DNA of 64,000 bases from contig NZ_CADCVZ010000030.1 of assembly GCF_902806265.1 (NCBI RefSeq), forward strand, positions 37,282-101,281. Direction: 5' to 3'. The DNA comes from an uncultured Sphingomonas sp. Lineage in GTDB: Bacteria > Pseudomonadota > Alphaproteobacteria > Sphingomonadales > Sphingomonadaceae. The number at the start of each line of letters is the position of its first letter. The stretch's first letter is position 1. Under the pieces are notes generated by a model. It made no database searches and was not told where the DNA came from. It saw only the letters and a list, made by a program, of their open reading frames with translations. Of the stretch, positions 50,614 through 59,239 are shown piece by piece. The translations under genes and the position numbers were made by a program.

Positions 50614-53232
50614 TCAGCCCCGCTCGGGCGCCGCTGGCGGCGGCGGCGGTGGAGGCGGCGGAACCGGGCAGCTGTCGGTCGCCAGGATCACCGACCCGTC
50701 CGCGCAGGTCTGCGTGGCCGGAGCGGGCGCGGGCGGCGGTGGCGGCGGTGCCGCGACCGGGGCAGGCTCCGAGCGGAAGCGATAACGCGCGGTCAGGCCG
50801 ATGGTCCGCGGCTGGCCGACATTGTAGCCGATGCGCGCCCGGGCGCCGCGCTCGCGATCGAGCGACAGCTTGGGGTTCTTGTCGAACAGGTTGTTCGCGT
50901 AGAGCTGCAGCTCCAGCCCGTTGTCGAACTCGACTCCGGTCGACAGGTTGACGAGCGTGTAGGCCGGCAGGCGGAAGCTGCCGAAGTCGTTCACGCCCGA
51001 GCCGAAGGCTCCGGTAACTGGGTCGAAGAACAGCGCGTTGCCGATCAGCGCGGCGCCGGGCTCCTGGTCGCTCGGCTGGGTGAACCGGTTGCCGACCCGC
51101 TGGACGCTCGCTGTGATGAAGCCTTCCATCGCACTGGTCAGCCGCTGCGTGTAGCTTGCCGTAACCGCGAACTGGTATTTGGGTACGGTCGGCAGCCGGT
51201 TGCCCTCGCGGATGCCGGCGATAACAACACTTTCATTGGCCGGCGTGGCGGGGTCATCGGCAGTGGTGACGCTGCTGTCGAACTCGGCATCGGTGATGCT
51301 GCCGGCGAACGAGAGGTCGAGGCCGGCGAGCGGACGCACGCTGAGTTCTGCCTCCACGCCCTTGGCATGTGCCTCGGGCACGTTGAAAACCACCCGCGAT
51401 GAGCAGCTGCCGGCGTCGGCGGTGACCTGCAGGTCCTTGATGTCGTTGTAGAAGGCCGCCGCGTTGAAGGTGATTGGCCCGCGACCGTACTTGAAGCCGG
51501 CCTCGTAGTTCCACAGCGTTTCGTCGTCGTAGGTCGGCCGCCCGCCAAAGGTCGCCGCGTCATTGCCCGAGCAGAGCGGGATGTTGAGCGGGTCGTTTAC
51601 GCCGCCCAGCCGGAAGCCCTTGGCGGCCTGGACGTTGACGCTGAAGTCGCCGGTCGGCTCCCAGGTGACGATGCCACGCGGCGAGAAGCCGTTCGACTTG
51701 GTCCGGTCGTCGATGAAGGTGTCGCCGTTGGCGAAGATGCCGCCCGAGATGAAGTCGCGGGTCTCCTTGAAGCTGTAGTAGCGCCCGCCGGCGGTCAGCT
51801 TGATCTGGCCGAAGTCGTAGGTCGCTTCGCCGAAGACCGCCCGCTGCTTGATGTCGTACGGGATGTTTGCGTTGTACGGGCTGTCCGCATCAAACCCGTT
51901 GCGGGTGGCCGACACCGGCGTGCCCGGCGCGATCACGTCCAGGAACGCCTGGCTGAATACGTCGGAGCCGGGAGTTGGCAAGCGCTGAGTATATTGCCGG
52001 TCGACCGTGGAGTAGAAGCCTCCAAGCACCCACTGGAACGGGCCGTCGCCGGTCGAGGACAGGCGAAGCTCCTGCGCCCACTGCTTGAGATCGGTCGTGT
52101 CGCGCAGGTTGGAAGGGAGGGCCGCACCCCCGGCGGCGGCCGGCGCGGCGCCCGCAAAGGAGATAAATACCGAGCCCGTCAGCGCCGACGCATCGCGGCT
52201 GACCAGGATGTCGCGGTTGATGTAGCTGGTGACGGAGGTCAGCTCGACTCCGCCGAAGTCGATGCTGCCGGTCAGGTCCGCGAGCAGCGTGTCGTCCTTG
52301 AACTCCTCTCGCAGTTGCAAATACTGCTGCCGCTCTTCCAGGCGCGGCTGCGAGGTGGTGAACTGGTTGGTGTAGAAGTTGTACACATCCTCGCGGTTGA
52401 AGCCGTCGGCGCGGATTTTCTGATAGACCACCCGCGGAGTGATTCGGATGTTGGCGGTCGGCTCCCACAGCAGCGACACCCGAGTGCCGACACGGGTACC
52501 ATCGTTCACATTGCGGCCGCGTGCCGGGCCGATCGCATCGATGAAGCCGGGGAAGTGCGTGCCGTAACCGACCACCCGTAGCGCGGCGGTATCGCCCAGC
52601 GGCAGGTTGATCGCGCCTTTCAGGTGGTAGCCGGTGTCATCCTCGTCCGCGACGTTGACGTTGGCCTCGACCACCCCCTCGGTCACGCCGAGCCGCGGCT
52701 GGTTGGTGATGTAGCGGATGGTGCCGCCGACGCTGCCCGATCCGAACAGTGTGCCCTGCGGACCGCGCAGCGTTTCCACGCGGTTGAGGTCGAACAGGTC
52801 GAAGTCGGGCGTGAACAGGGACAAGGAGATGACGCTCTCGTCGAGGTAGACGCCGACCTGCTCCTTCACGCCCGGCTGGTCGCGGACGATCTGCCCGGCT
52901 GACACGCCGCGCACGGACACTTGGCTTTGCCCCGGCCCGAGGTTCTGGACCGTCAGGCCCGCGATGTTGCGGCTGAGGTCCTCGATCGTCTGCGCGTTGG
53001 CGCGCTCGATGTCTTCCTGGGTCTGCGCGTTGATCGAGAAGGGGACGTCCTGCACGGTCGACGCGCGCTTGGTCGCGGTGACGATGATATCCGCCTGCTG
53101 CGTTTCCTCCGGCTGATTGACCGTCTGCGCGACTTCTTCCTGCGTGGTCTGGGCGCTCGCCGGAACAGCCAGAGCGATCGCCGCGGTTCCGGCGAGCAGG
53201 CTCCCTGTCAAAGTCGTCGTGGACAGACGCAT
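50614..53232 (-). CDS. TonB-dependent receptor
   Basis: 872 aa from ATG 53232 (GGGGGAA upstream). Signal peptide about 1-28 (STTTLTGSLLAGTAAIALAVPASAQ), then TonB-box-like ADIIVTATKR near 53-62, a plug domain (VQDVPFSINAQTQEDIERANAQTIEDLSRNIAGLTVQNLG), and a 22-strand barrel with the classic LFDLNRVETLRGPQGTLFGSGSVGGTIRYIT. Barrel end PRTIGLTARYRF. After this the protein continues with PP-rich sequence and QTC[A]DGSVILATDSCP ending in PAAPERG, where receptors normally stop at the aromatic strand. First gene of a likely two-gene operon with the Tat oxidase. Ligand unknown. Confidence 0.93.
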   Translation of the reverse strand: MRLSTTTLTGSLLAGTAAIALAVPASAQTTQEEVAQTVNQPEETQQADIIVTATKRASTVQDVPFSINAQTQEDIERANAQTIEDLSRNIAGLTVQNLGPGQSQVSVRGVSAGQIVRDQPGVKEQVGVYLDESVISLSLFTPDFDLFDLNRVETLRGPQGTLFGSGSVGGTIRYITNQPRLGVTEGVVEANVNVADEDDTGYHLKGAINLPLGDTAALRVVGYGTHFPGFIDAIGPARGRNVNDGTRVGTRVSLLWEPTANIRITPRVVYQKIRADGFNREDVYNFYTNQFTTSQPRLEERQQYLQLREEFKDDTLLADLTGSIDFGGVELTSVTSYINRDILVSRDASALTGSVFISFAGAAPAAAGGAALPSNLRDTTDLKQWAQELRLSSTGDGPFQWVLGGFYSTVDRQYTQRLPTPGSDVFSQAFLDVIAPGTPVSATRNGFDADSPYNANIPYDIKQRAVFGEATYDFGQIKLTAGGRYYSFKETRDFISGGIFANGDTFIDDRTKSNGFSPRGIVTWEPTGDFSVNVQAAKGFRLGGVNDPLNIPLCSGNDAATFGGRPTYDDETLWNYEAGFKYGRGPITFNAAAFYNDIKDLQVTADAGSCSSRVVFNVPEAHAKGVEAELSVRPLAGLDLSFAGSITDAEFDSSVTTADDPATPANESVVIAGIREGNRLPTVPKYQFAVTASYTQRLTSAMEGFITASVQRVGNRFTQPSDQEPGAALIGNALFFDPVTGAFGSGVNDFGSFRLPAYTLVNLSTGVEFDNGLELQLYANNLFDKNPKLSLDRERGARARIGYNVGQPRTIGLTARYRFRSEPAPVAAPPPPPPAPAPATQTCADGSVILATDSCPVPPPPPPPPPAAPERG

Positions 53233-53262
53233 CTCGTTCCCCCTGATTTCGGTTGCGAAAGG

Positions 53263-53274
53263 AGGATTAATCCT
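53263..53274. promoter_or_regulatory. 12-bp palindrome upstream of the TonB receptor
   Basis: AGGATTAATCCT is a perfect palindrome 31-42 bp before the receptor start codon, in the untranslated leader or promoter. Flanks AAAGG and TTTCC are partly symmetric. A candidate operator; the regulator is unknown. Confidence 0.35.
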
Positions 53275-53327
53275 TTCCCAGTGCGAAGGGGAGGGAGAGT
53301 GGCTGATAACCGGCGTTTCCCTCGCAT

Positions 53328-53349
53328 CCTGTGACAACATAGTTACAGG
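53328..53349. promoter_or_regulatory. 22-bp dyad CCTGTnAC-N6-GTnACAGG
   Basis: CCTGTGAC at 53328-53335 is mirrored by GTTACAGG at 53342-53349, differing at one position per arm. It is 97-118 bp before the receptor start and just beyond the end of the neighbouring gene. Candidate binding site for a dimeric repressor or activator of the TonB receptor. Confidence 0.35.
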
Positions 53350-53356
53350 CAGAGTT

Positions 53357-53812
53357 TCAAACGCTAGCGAACGGCAGGATCATGGGATTAGCCCAGCTTG
53401 CCAGCCGCTGCCCCTGCTTCTGCAGAAAGGCATGGCGCACGATCTCCGCCTGCTGCTCCAGCCCGTAAGCGTCGAACGGCTTGTCGGGCACGAAGCGATA
53501 CGCGTAGCGGCAGAACGGGTGCCGCATCAGCGGCAGGTAGAAGCGGCCGCGGGTCTGGGCCTGCCAGACATGGGTTAGCTCATGGACGAACAGACCTTGG
53601 AGGTTGAGCGAGGCCTTCGCGAAGTCCTCTCGCCAGTTCGGATCGGCCGGATGGAAGTGAATGTTGCCGGTGGGCGCCATGACGATACCCTTGGGCTGGA
53701 ACGGCCACCACTTACGCCGCACCAGCCTGACGTCCGCGTAGTCGATGGCCTCGCCGAACACCGTACGGGCCAGGGCGATTTCGCCGGGGGTGAGTGGGCG
53801 GCCGTGCTTCAT
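53357..53812 (-). CDS. HExxH-containing metallopeptidase-like protein ('vgr related' in related genomes)
   Basis: 151 aa with HELTHVWQAQTRGRFYLP near residues 77-94. The HELTH motif suits a zinc metallopeptidase, and Trp/Gln after it is characteristic of this small family. I recall such proteins being named 'vgr related' in sphingomonad annotations without evidence of a VgrG function. No signal peptide. The third zinc ligand is unclear (EQQAEIVRHAF near the end offers Glu and His). Function unknown. Confidence 0.68.
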   Translation of the reverse strand: MKHGRPLTPGEIALARTVFGEAIDYADVRLVRRKWWPFQPKGIVMAPTGNIHFHPADPNWREDFAKASLNLQGLFVHELTHVWQAQTRGRFYLPLMRHPFCRYAYRFVPDKPFDAYGLEQQAEIVRHAFLQKQGQRLASWANPMILPFASV

Positions 53813-53918
53813 GGCTCCGCTCTAGAGCGGCTTCGGCCTCTCACCAAGGCGCCCCTTGCCGCCGCTTTTCCGCCCCGCTAGGGCAACCGGCAAAGCTTAA
53901 CGGGAAGGAAAGACGGAC

Positions 53919-54155
53919 ATGAGCGAGACTGCCGAGCGGGTGAAGAAGATCGTCGTCGAGCACCTGGGCGTCGAAGGCGAGAAGGTGACGGAGGAGGCCA
54001 GCTTCATCGACGATCTGGGCGCCGACAGCCTCGACATCGTCGAATTGGTGATGGCCTTCGAGGAAGAGTTCGGGGTCGAGATCCCCGACGATGCCGCCGA
54101 GAAGATCACCACCGTCAAGGACGCGATCGACTATATTGACCAGAACCAGGGCTGA
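53919..54155 (+). CDS. acpP: acyl carrier protein
   Basis: 78 aa acidic. Phosphopantetheine attachment at Ser37 in [41 protein letters not shown] completes helix IV. Carries acyl chains in fatty acid synthesis. GGAAGGAAAG lies upstream of the start. fabF follows after a hairpin-rich 100-bp gap. Confidence 0.98.
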   Translation: MSETAERVKKIVVEHLGVEGEKVTEEASFIDDLGADSLDIVELVMAFEEEFGVEIPDDAAEKITTVKDAIDYIDQNQG

Positions 54156-54198
54156 GCCGCGGCTGGTCCCTTCTTCCGTTTGCGCTTGGCTGACGGGG

Positions 54199-54234
54199 TT
54201 TCGACAGGCTCAGCCCACCCGGGCGTGAGCCTGT
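54199..54234. repeat. inverted repeat between acpP and fabF, related to dispersed element
   Basis: ACAGGCTCA (54204-54212) pairs perfectly with TGAGCCTGT (54226-54234); an inner GCCC/GGGC extends the stem. The left arm with flanks (TTTCGACAGGCTCAG) matches the family at 47684-47708. May slow transcription between acpP and fabF or stabilise the acpP mRNA. Confidence 0.65.
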
Positions 54235-54255
54235 TGTGCTGTTGGAGAGGTTAAA

Positions 54256-55518
54256 ATGCGCCGTGTCGTGGTCACCGGTCTGGGTCTCGTTACTCCGCTG
54301 GGCGCGGATGTTGAGACCACGTGGAAGAACATCCTGGCAGGCCGAAGCGGCGCCGGTCCAATCACGCGTTTCGATGCTTCCCCTTACAAGTGCCGCATCG
54401 CCTGCGAGGTAAAGCCGGCCGACCATGAATATGGCTTCGATGCGGGCAAGCGCGTCGACCACAAGGTGCAGCGCCAGGTCGACCCGTTCATCGTGTTCGG
54501 CATCGATGCGGCCGGACAGGCGATCGAGGACGCGGGCTTGACCGACATGCCCGAGGGGATGAAGTTCCGGGCCGGCTGCTCCATCGGTTCGGGCATCGGC
54601 GGGCTCCCCGGCATCGAGGCGGAAAGCCTGGTGCTGCACGAGAAAGGGCCGGGCCGCGTCAGCCCCCACTTCGTCCACGGCCGGCTGATCAACCTCATCT
54701 CGGGCCAGGTATCGATCAAGTACGGGCTGATGGGCCCGAACCATGCGGTGGTGACCGCCTGCTCGACCGGCGCGCACTCGATCGGTGACGCGGCGCGAAT
54801 GATCCGCGACGATGATGCGGACATCATGGTTGCGGGCGGGGCGGAGGCGACTATCTGCCCGATCGGCATTGCCGGCTTCGCCCAAGCGCGTGCGCTGAGC
54901 ACCTCCTTCAACGACGAGCCGGAGAAGGCCTCGCGGCCGTATGACAAGGACCGTGACGGCTTCGTGATGGGCGAGGGCGCGGGCGTTGTCGTCCTTGAGG
55001 AATATGAGCACGCCAAGGCGCGCGGCGCTAAAATCTACGCCGAGGTGGTGGGCTACGGTCTTTCGGGCGACGCCTATCACGTCACAGCGCCGCACCCGGA
55101 AGGCTCGGGCGCCTTCCGCTCCATGCAGATGGCGATGAAGAAGTCCGGGCTGGACCTCGGCGATATCGACTACGTCAACGCGCATGGCACCTCGACCCCG
55201 CTCGGCGATGAGCTGGAGCTCGGGGCGGTCCGCAAGCTGTTCGGCAACCATACCGCCACCATGTCGATGAGTTCGACCAAGTCCGCGATTGGTCACCTGC
55301 TCGGCGGTGCCGGCGCGGTGGAGAGCATCTTCTGCATCCTCGCCATGCGTGACCAGGTCGTCCCGCCGACGCTCAACCTCGACAACCCGTCCGAAGGCTG
55401 CGCGGGCGTCGACCTGGTCCCGCACACCGCCAAGGAGCGCTCGGTCAAGGCGGTGCTGAACAACAGCTTCGGCTTTGGCGGCACCAACGCGTCGTTGGTG
55501 ATGAAGGCGGTCGACTGA
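54256..55518 (+). CDS. fabF: beta-ketoacyl-ACP synthase II
   Basis: 420 aa. MRRVVVTGLGLVTPLG starts a standard KAS sequence. Catalytic Cys169 (VVTACSTGAHS), His310 (VNAHGTSTPLGD) and His347 (TKSAIGHLLGGAG) are all present. Elongates acyl-ACP with malonyl-ACP. Second gene of acpP-fabF-mltG; GGAGAGG lies upstream of the ATG. Confidence 0.98.
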   Translation: MRRVVVTGLGLVTPLGADVETTWKNILAGRSGAGPITRFDASPYKCRIACEVKPADHEYGFDAGKRVDHKVQRQVDPFIVFGIDAAGQAIEDAGLTDMPEGMKFRAGCSIGSGIGGLPGIEAESLVLHEKGPGRVSPHFVHGRLINLISGQVSIKYGLMGPNHAVVTACSTGAHSIGDAARMIRDDDADIMVAGGAEATICPIGIAGFAQARALSTSFNDEPEKASRPYDKDRDGFVMGEGAGVVVLEEYEHAKARGAKIYAEVVGYGLSGDAYHVTAPHPEGSGAFRSMQMAMKKSGLDLGDIDYVNAHGTSTPLGDELELGAVRKLFGNHTATMSMSSTKSAIGHLLGGAGAVESIFCILAMRDQVVPPTLNLDNPSEGCAGVDLVPHTAKERSVKAVLNNSFGFGGTNASLVMKAVD

Positions 55519-55560
55519 GCAGGGCTGGACCCCGGCGTGCGGCGGGGTAGAAGCGCGGCG

Positions 55561-56526
55561 ATGCTGAAGCGCCTCCTCATCGTCCTGCCAATTGCCGGTA
55601 TCGTCGCCGTGCTGCTCGCCGTCTGGCTGCTATGGTGGGGCGGCGGCTCCGCCAAGGCGGAAACGATCGTCGTGGAGGAAGGCGCAACGCTGACCAGCCT
55701 CTGTCCGGGGCTGGAGCGCAAGGGGCTGATCCCCGGCACCTGCACCACCTACCGCGGCATGGCGCGGCTGTTCGGGTCCGGCGACGGGATCCAGGCGGGC
55801 GAGTTCGAGGTGCCTGTGGGCACCAACGGGGCGAAGCTGCTCGATTTGCTCCAGCATGGCCAGCCGGTGCAGCGGCTGGTGACGCTGGCCGAGGGCACAC
55901 CCTCCGTCATCGTTCAGGAGAAGGTCGCGGCGGTACCATACCTGACCGGCGCGGCGCCGCTGCCGCCGGAGGGCTCGGTGCTCCCCGACAGCTACGGTTA
56001 CAAGCGCGGCGAAGCGCGGGCGGCGGTAATAGGGCGCATGCAGGCCGCGATGACCCGTGAGCTCGACCGGCTTTGGAAGGCGCGCAAGGGAGGTTGCCCC
56101 GTGTCGAGCAAGGAAGAGACGGTGACCCTCGCCTCCATCGTCGAAAAGGAGACCGGCAAGCCGTCGGAGCGCCGCGCGGTCGCCGGGGTCTACTGCAACC
56201 GGCTGAAGATCGGGATGAAGCTGGATGCCGATCCCACGGTCATCTACCCGGTGACCAAGGGCAAGCCGCTCGGCCGTCGCATCCTGCGCTCGGAGTTGAA
56301 CGCGGACACCGGCTACAATACCTATCGCCGCGCCGGCCTGCCGGTCGGGCCGATCGCCAACCCGGGACGCGAGAGCATCGCCGCGGTGCTCAACCCCGAG
56401 GGGCACCAGTTCATCTACTTCGTCGCTGACGGCACGGGCGGCCATGTGTTCGCCCGCACGCTGGCGGAGCACAACGCCAATGTCGCGAAATGGTACGCGC
56501 TGCGCCGCCAGCGCGGCGAGATGTGA
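55561..56526 (+). CDS. mltG: endolytic transglycosylase MltG
   Basis: 321 aa; ATG 55561 is preferred, GTG-like extensions upstream lack coding features. One N-terminal membrane segment (LLIVLPIAGIVAVLLAVWLLW, 4-24). YceG fold: VEEGATLTSLCPGLERKGLIP and LPDSYGYKRGEAR; catalytic Glu in TLASIVEKETG; the YCNRLKIGMKLDADPTVIYPV, NTYRRAGLPVGPIANPGRESIAAVLNPE and YFVADGTGGHVFARTLAEHN blocks are canonical. Cuts nascent glycan strands in the periplasm. Downstream of fabF as in many Gram-negatives. Confidence 0.96.
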   Translation: MLKRLLIVLPIAGIVAVLLAVWLLWWGGGSAKAETIVVEEGATLTSLCPGLERKGLIPGTCTTYRGMARLFGSGDGIQAGEFEVPVGTNGAKLLDLLQHGQPVQRLVTLAEGTPSVIVQEKVAAVPYLTGAAPLPPEGSVLPDSYGYKRGEARAAVIGRMQAAMTRELDRLWKARKGGCPVSSKEETVTLASIVEKETGKPSERRAVAGVYCNRLKIGMKLDADPTVIYPVTKGKPLGRRILRSELNADTGYNTYRRAGLPVGPIANPGRESIAAVLNPEGHQFIYFVADGTGGHVFARTLAEHNANVAKWYALRRQRGEM

Positions 56527-56549
56527 GGGTCAGGCGCTGTGGAAAGGTG

Positions 56550-56929
56550 ACGTTGGTTGCGCGCCGATGTGTAAGCTGCGCACCGGGAACGAAGGTAGCC
56601 GGTGGCCCTCTCGTCGCGGTCCATAGCAGCATCTAAGTCTTTCGCAGCCGCTTTGCCCCGTCCGCCGTAAGTGAAAAAGCCAACCCCGCGCAAAGGCGAG
56701 TGCGTCGATTACGGCGTTCTGCTCCTTGGTGACCACTTCAACTATAGCCTGCGTTTCACCTTCATCCCACAGCGACACCCAGTCCTGAGTGGAAGTCCAT
56801 CGAGTGGGGGTAGCTGTCCGCAAGGATCACGATTGCCTCAGCGTTCGGGGGTATCTCGTGCTGATCACAATAGGGCTCGATAAACAGCGTTAGCGGCAAG
56901 GCGGTGCGGTTCCTGATCGGCAACTTCAT
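56550..56929 (-). pseudogene. frameshifted gene, unknown protein family
   Basis: Reads from ATG 56929 (strong GGAGGAA upstream) as MKLPIRNRTALPLTLFIEPYCDQHEIPPNAEAIVILADSYPHSMDFHS and then must change frame near 56790 to continue as QDWVSLWDEGETQAIVEVVTKEQNAVIDALAFARG. Near 56690 it must change again to continue GFFTYGGRGKAAAKDLDAAMDRDERATG. Each block looks like genuine protein, and no single frame is open throughout, so at least two frameshifts are present. Exact end uncertain (about 56550). Identity not recognised. A sequencing error could mimic one shift. Confidence 0.62.
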
Positions 56930-57020
56930 CGGTTCCTCCGGCCTCTCACCGATGCTGCCGAAAAGCGCCAATCTCCGCAATGGGTCGAACTCAGACATTG
57001 AGACGCAGGACCAATGCCGC

Positions 57021-57338
57021 CTACCGAACAGCTTCGCTCCGCACATAGCCCACGCGCCGCTCCTCGCCGGCGTAGCCCCAAGCCCAGCCGCGGCTGTTGT
57101 CGAGCATTAGGAGCAGGTCCCCGGCCCGGAGCTGGGCCAGCTCCGCCGCACCGTCCTCAGGCGCAGCGAGCAGCGACGCGGAACGGGTCAGGCGCCGCTG
57201 CAGCGGCTCGGCATAGTGCGAGGCGATCACCCTTCCAGCCAGCGCGACGTCCGCCAGGTCGGGGCGGAAGGCGTGAGTCAGCGGGTCCAGCGGCTGCGTA
57301 GGTCCAGCCAACGGAAAGCCGCCCGAAGGCGTGTCAGC
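57021..57338 (-). pseudogene. remnant of a C40 (NlpC/P60) peptidase, SH3 part only
   Basis: ADTPSGGFPLAGPTQPLDPLTHAFRPDLADVALAGRVIASHYAEPLQRRLTRSASLLAAP through QLRAGDLLLMLDNSRGWAWGYAGEERRVGYVRSEAV matches the N-terminal SH3-like part of NlpC/P60 proteins in sphingomonads. No ATG, GTG or TTG lies at the expected start (codon 57336-57338 is GCT), and the stop at 57021 comes where the catalytic Cys-His domain should begin. Both ends are therefore lost. Overlaps the marR stop by 5 bp. Confidence 0.6.
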
Positions 57339-57717
57339 GCGCGTGGGCGAGCTGGCTGAGCGCTGGGCGGCGGCTCGGGTCCCCGTCGGCTCCGCGCTCG
57401 CCGGTGGTACGGATGTTGCGCTTGAAGCCTTCAAGAAAATCTGCCCCGGTGCTGGTGCGCACGACGAACACGTTGCGGCGGTCGTCCTGATCACGTTCGC
57501 GGCGCAGATAGCCGAGCGCACCCAGCGTGTTCAAGGCACGGGTCACCACCGGCTTGGACACGCCCAATACCCGCGCCAAGCCGCGCACGGTGTGTGGCCC
57601 AGGAGTCAGATATACGATCATTAATAACGCCATCTGGCGGTTGGTCAGATCTGGCTCGCCGGACCGGACATAGCCGACCAAGGCGCGCATCCAACCGCTC
57701 AGCGAAACCTCGCTCAT
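57334..57717 (-). CDS. MarR-family transcriptional regulator
   Basis: 127 aa from ATG 57717 (GGGAG upstream); a longer in-frame reading to 57756 has no ribosome site. Helix-turn-helix: PDLTNRQMALLMIVYLTPGPHTVRGLARVLGVSKPVVTRALNTLGALGYLRRERDQDDRRNVFV, with wing RDQDDRRNVFV. The tail DGDPSRRPALSQLAHAR runs into the C40 remnant. Ligand unknown; divides the intact genes above from the decaying stretch below. Confidence 0.84.
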   Translation of the reverse strand: MSEVSLSGWMRALVGYVRSGEPDLTNRQMALLMIVYLTPGPHTVRGLARVLGVSKPVVTRALNTLGALGYLRRERDQDDRRNVFVVRTSTGADFLEGFKRNIRTTGERGADGDPSRRPALSQLAHAR

Positions 57718-57831
57718 TGGAGTGGAATCTCCCTGCTCGACACTTGCGAACTTCAACCGGCCAGTTACGAAAATGTTGCGTTGCCGACAGGGATTTCAAA
57801 CGAATGGTCGAATAAACTGCTCGCTTCGCAG

Positions 57832-59226
57832 CTAGGCGTAACGAGCGGCCAGCGCCCCGAACACGGCCCGCACGCCCAGAGCCTCCCCGCCCTTGGGCCG
57901 TCCCGGCTTGGCCGAGGGATGCCAGGCGAAGGTGTCGAGGTGAGCCCAGGGCGTCGCATCGGGAACGAAGCGCTGCAGGAACAGCGCAGCGGTGACCGCG
58001 CCCGCCATTCCGCCCTCCGCGCTGTTGGCCAGGTCGGCCACGTCCGACTTCAGCATGTCGTCGTAGCCGCTCCACAAGGGCATCCGCCACAGGGGATCGA
58101 CTACCTTGGTCCCCGCCGCGAGCAGTTGCCCGGCCAGCCCATCGTCGTTGACGAACAGGGCGGGCAGGTCGGGACCAAGCGCGACCCGCGCGGCCCCGGT
58201 CAGGGTAGCGAAATCGACGATCAGCTCGGGCTTGCCTTCGCCCGCGCGGGTCAGGGCGTCGGCCAGGATCAGCCGCCCTTCTGCGTCCGTGTTGTCGATC
58301 TCCACCGTGGTGCCCGCACGGCTGCGCAGCACGTCGCCCGGGCGGAAGGCGTTGCCGGCGACCGAATTCTCAACTGCCGGGATCAGCAGGTGCAATCTTA
58401 CCGGCAGACGGGCGCCGACGATCAGCCCGGCCAGCGCTAGGGCATGGGCCGCGCCGCCCATGTCCTTTTTCATCAGCCGCATCCCGGACGCCGGCTTGAG
58501 GTCGAGCCCGCCACTGTCGAAGCATACGCCCTTGCCGACTATCGCCACGCGCGGGTGCTCCGGCCGGCCCCATTCGAGCTCGATCATGCGCGGCGCGCGC
58601 GCCGGCACCGCCGCCCGGCCGACCGCCGCCACCATCGGGAACTCGCGTTCGAGCTCCTCGCCCGAGATAACGGTAATCGCCGCGCTCCAGTCCTTGGCCG
58701 TCGAGCGTACCGCCGCCTCCAACTCGGCGGGGCCGAGGTCGCCCGCCGGCGTGTCCACCAAGTCGCGGACCAGCGCCGTGGCTTCGGCCTGCCGGACCAG
58801 CCCGCCAATCTGCGCCGCATCCTCCGTCAGCAGCATGCGCGGCTCCCGTCTCGGCTCCGGCTGGCTCTTGTAGCGCTCGAACCGGTGCTGGCCGAGCAGC
58901 CAGCCCAACGCGCCCTGGCCCGGAGCGGCGTCGGCCAGGCGGTAGGTGCCGCCGGGCAGCGCTTCCGCCAGCTTGGCCAGGCACCATGGCGACAGGGCTG
59001 CCGTGTCCGCCACCGCCGCGAGGACCTCGAACTGCGCGCCGCCGGGCTGCGGCAACAGCAGGTGCGCGCCGGCCGTCTTGCCGTTGAACCGCTGCGCTTC
59101 AAGCAGCACGCGGTCCGCCGGGGCCCTGCGCTTCACACATTCGGGGAAGCCGGCAGCGTCGACGAGGTGGATGGTGCGGGCTGGCTGGCCGCGGTCGGGC
59201 TGCAGCAGGGCGGAGAAATCGGTCAT
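57832..59226 (-). CDS. leucyl aminopeptidase family protein (M17)
   Basis: 464 aa. GKGVCFDSGGLDLKPASGMRLMKKDMGGAAHAL and EIDNTDAEGRLILADAL are the two M17 catalytic blocks with metal ligands Lys, Asp and Glu. The N-terminal domain is divergent. Cytosolic zinc/manganese exopeptidase. Starts 13 bp after the antiporter stop. Confidence 0.93.
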   Translation of the reverse strand: MTDFSALLQPDRGQPARTIHLVDAAGFPECVKRRAPADRVLLEAQRFNGKTAGAHLLLPQPGGAQFEVLAAVADTAALSPWCLAKLAEALPGGTYRLADAAPGQGALGWLLGQHRFERYKSQPEPRREPRMLLTEDAAQIGGLVRQAEATALVRDLVDTPAGDLGPAELEAAVRSTAKDWSAAITVISGEELEREFPMVAAVGRAAVPARAPRMIELEWGRPEHPRVAIVGKGVCFDSGGLDLKPASGMRLMKKDMGGAAHALALAGLIVGARLPVRLHLLIPAVENSVAGNAFRPGDVLRSRAGTTVEIDNTDAEGRLILADALTRAGEGKPELIVDFATLTGAARVALGPDLPALFVNDDGLAGQLLAAGTKVVDPLWRMPLWSGYDDMLKSDVADLANSAEGGMAGAVTAALFLQRFVPDATPWAHLDTFAWHPSAKPGRPKGGEALGVRAVFGALAARYA

Positions 59227-59239
59227 GCGGATCCTGTAC

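Noticed and set aside
55524..55545. Terminator between fabF and mltG
   Set aside because: A short ACCCCG/CGGGGT stem exists but has no U-run, and the two genes are usually cotranscribed, so it was not called.
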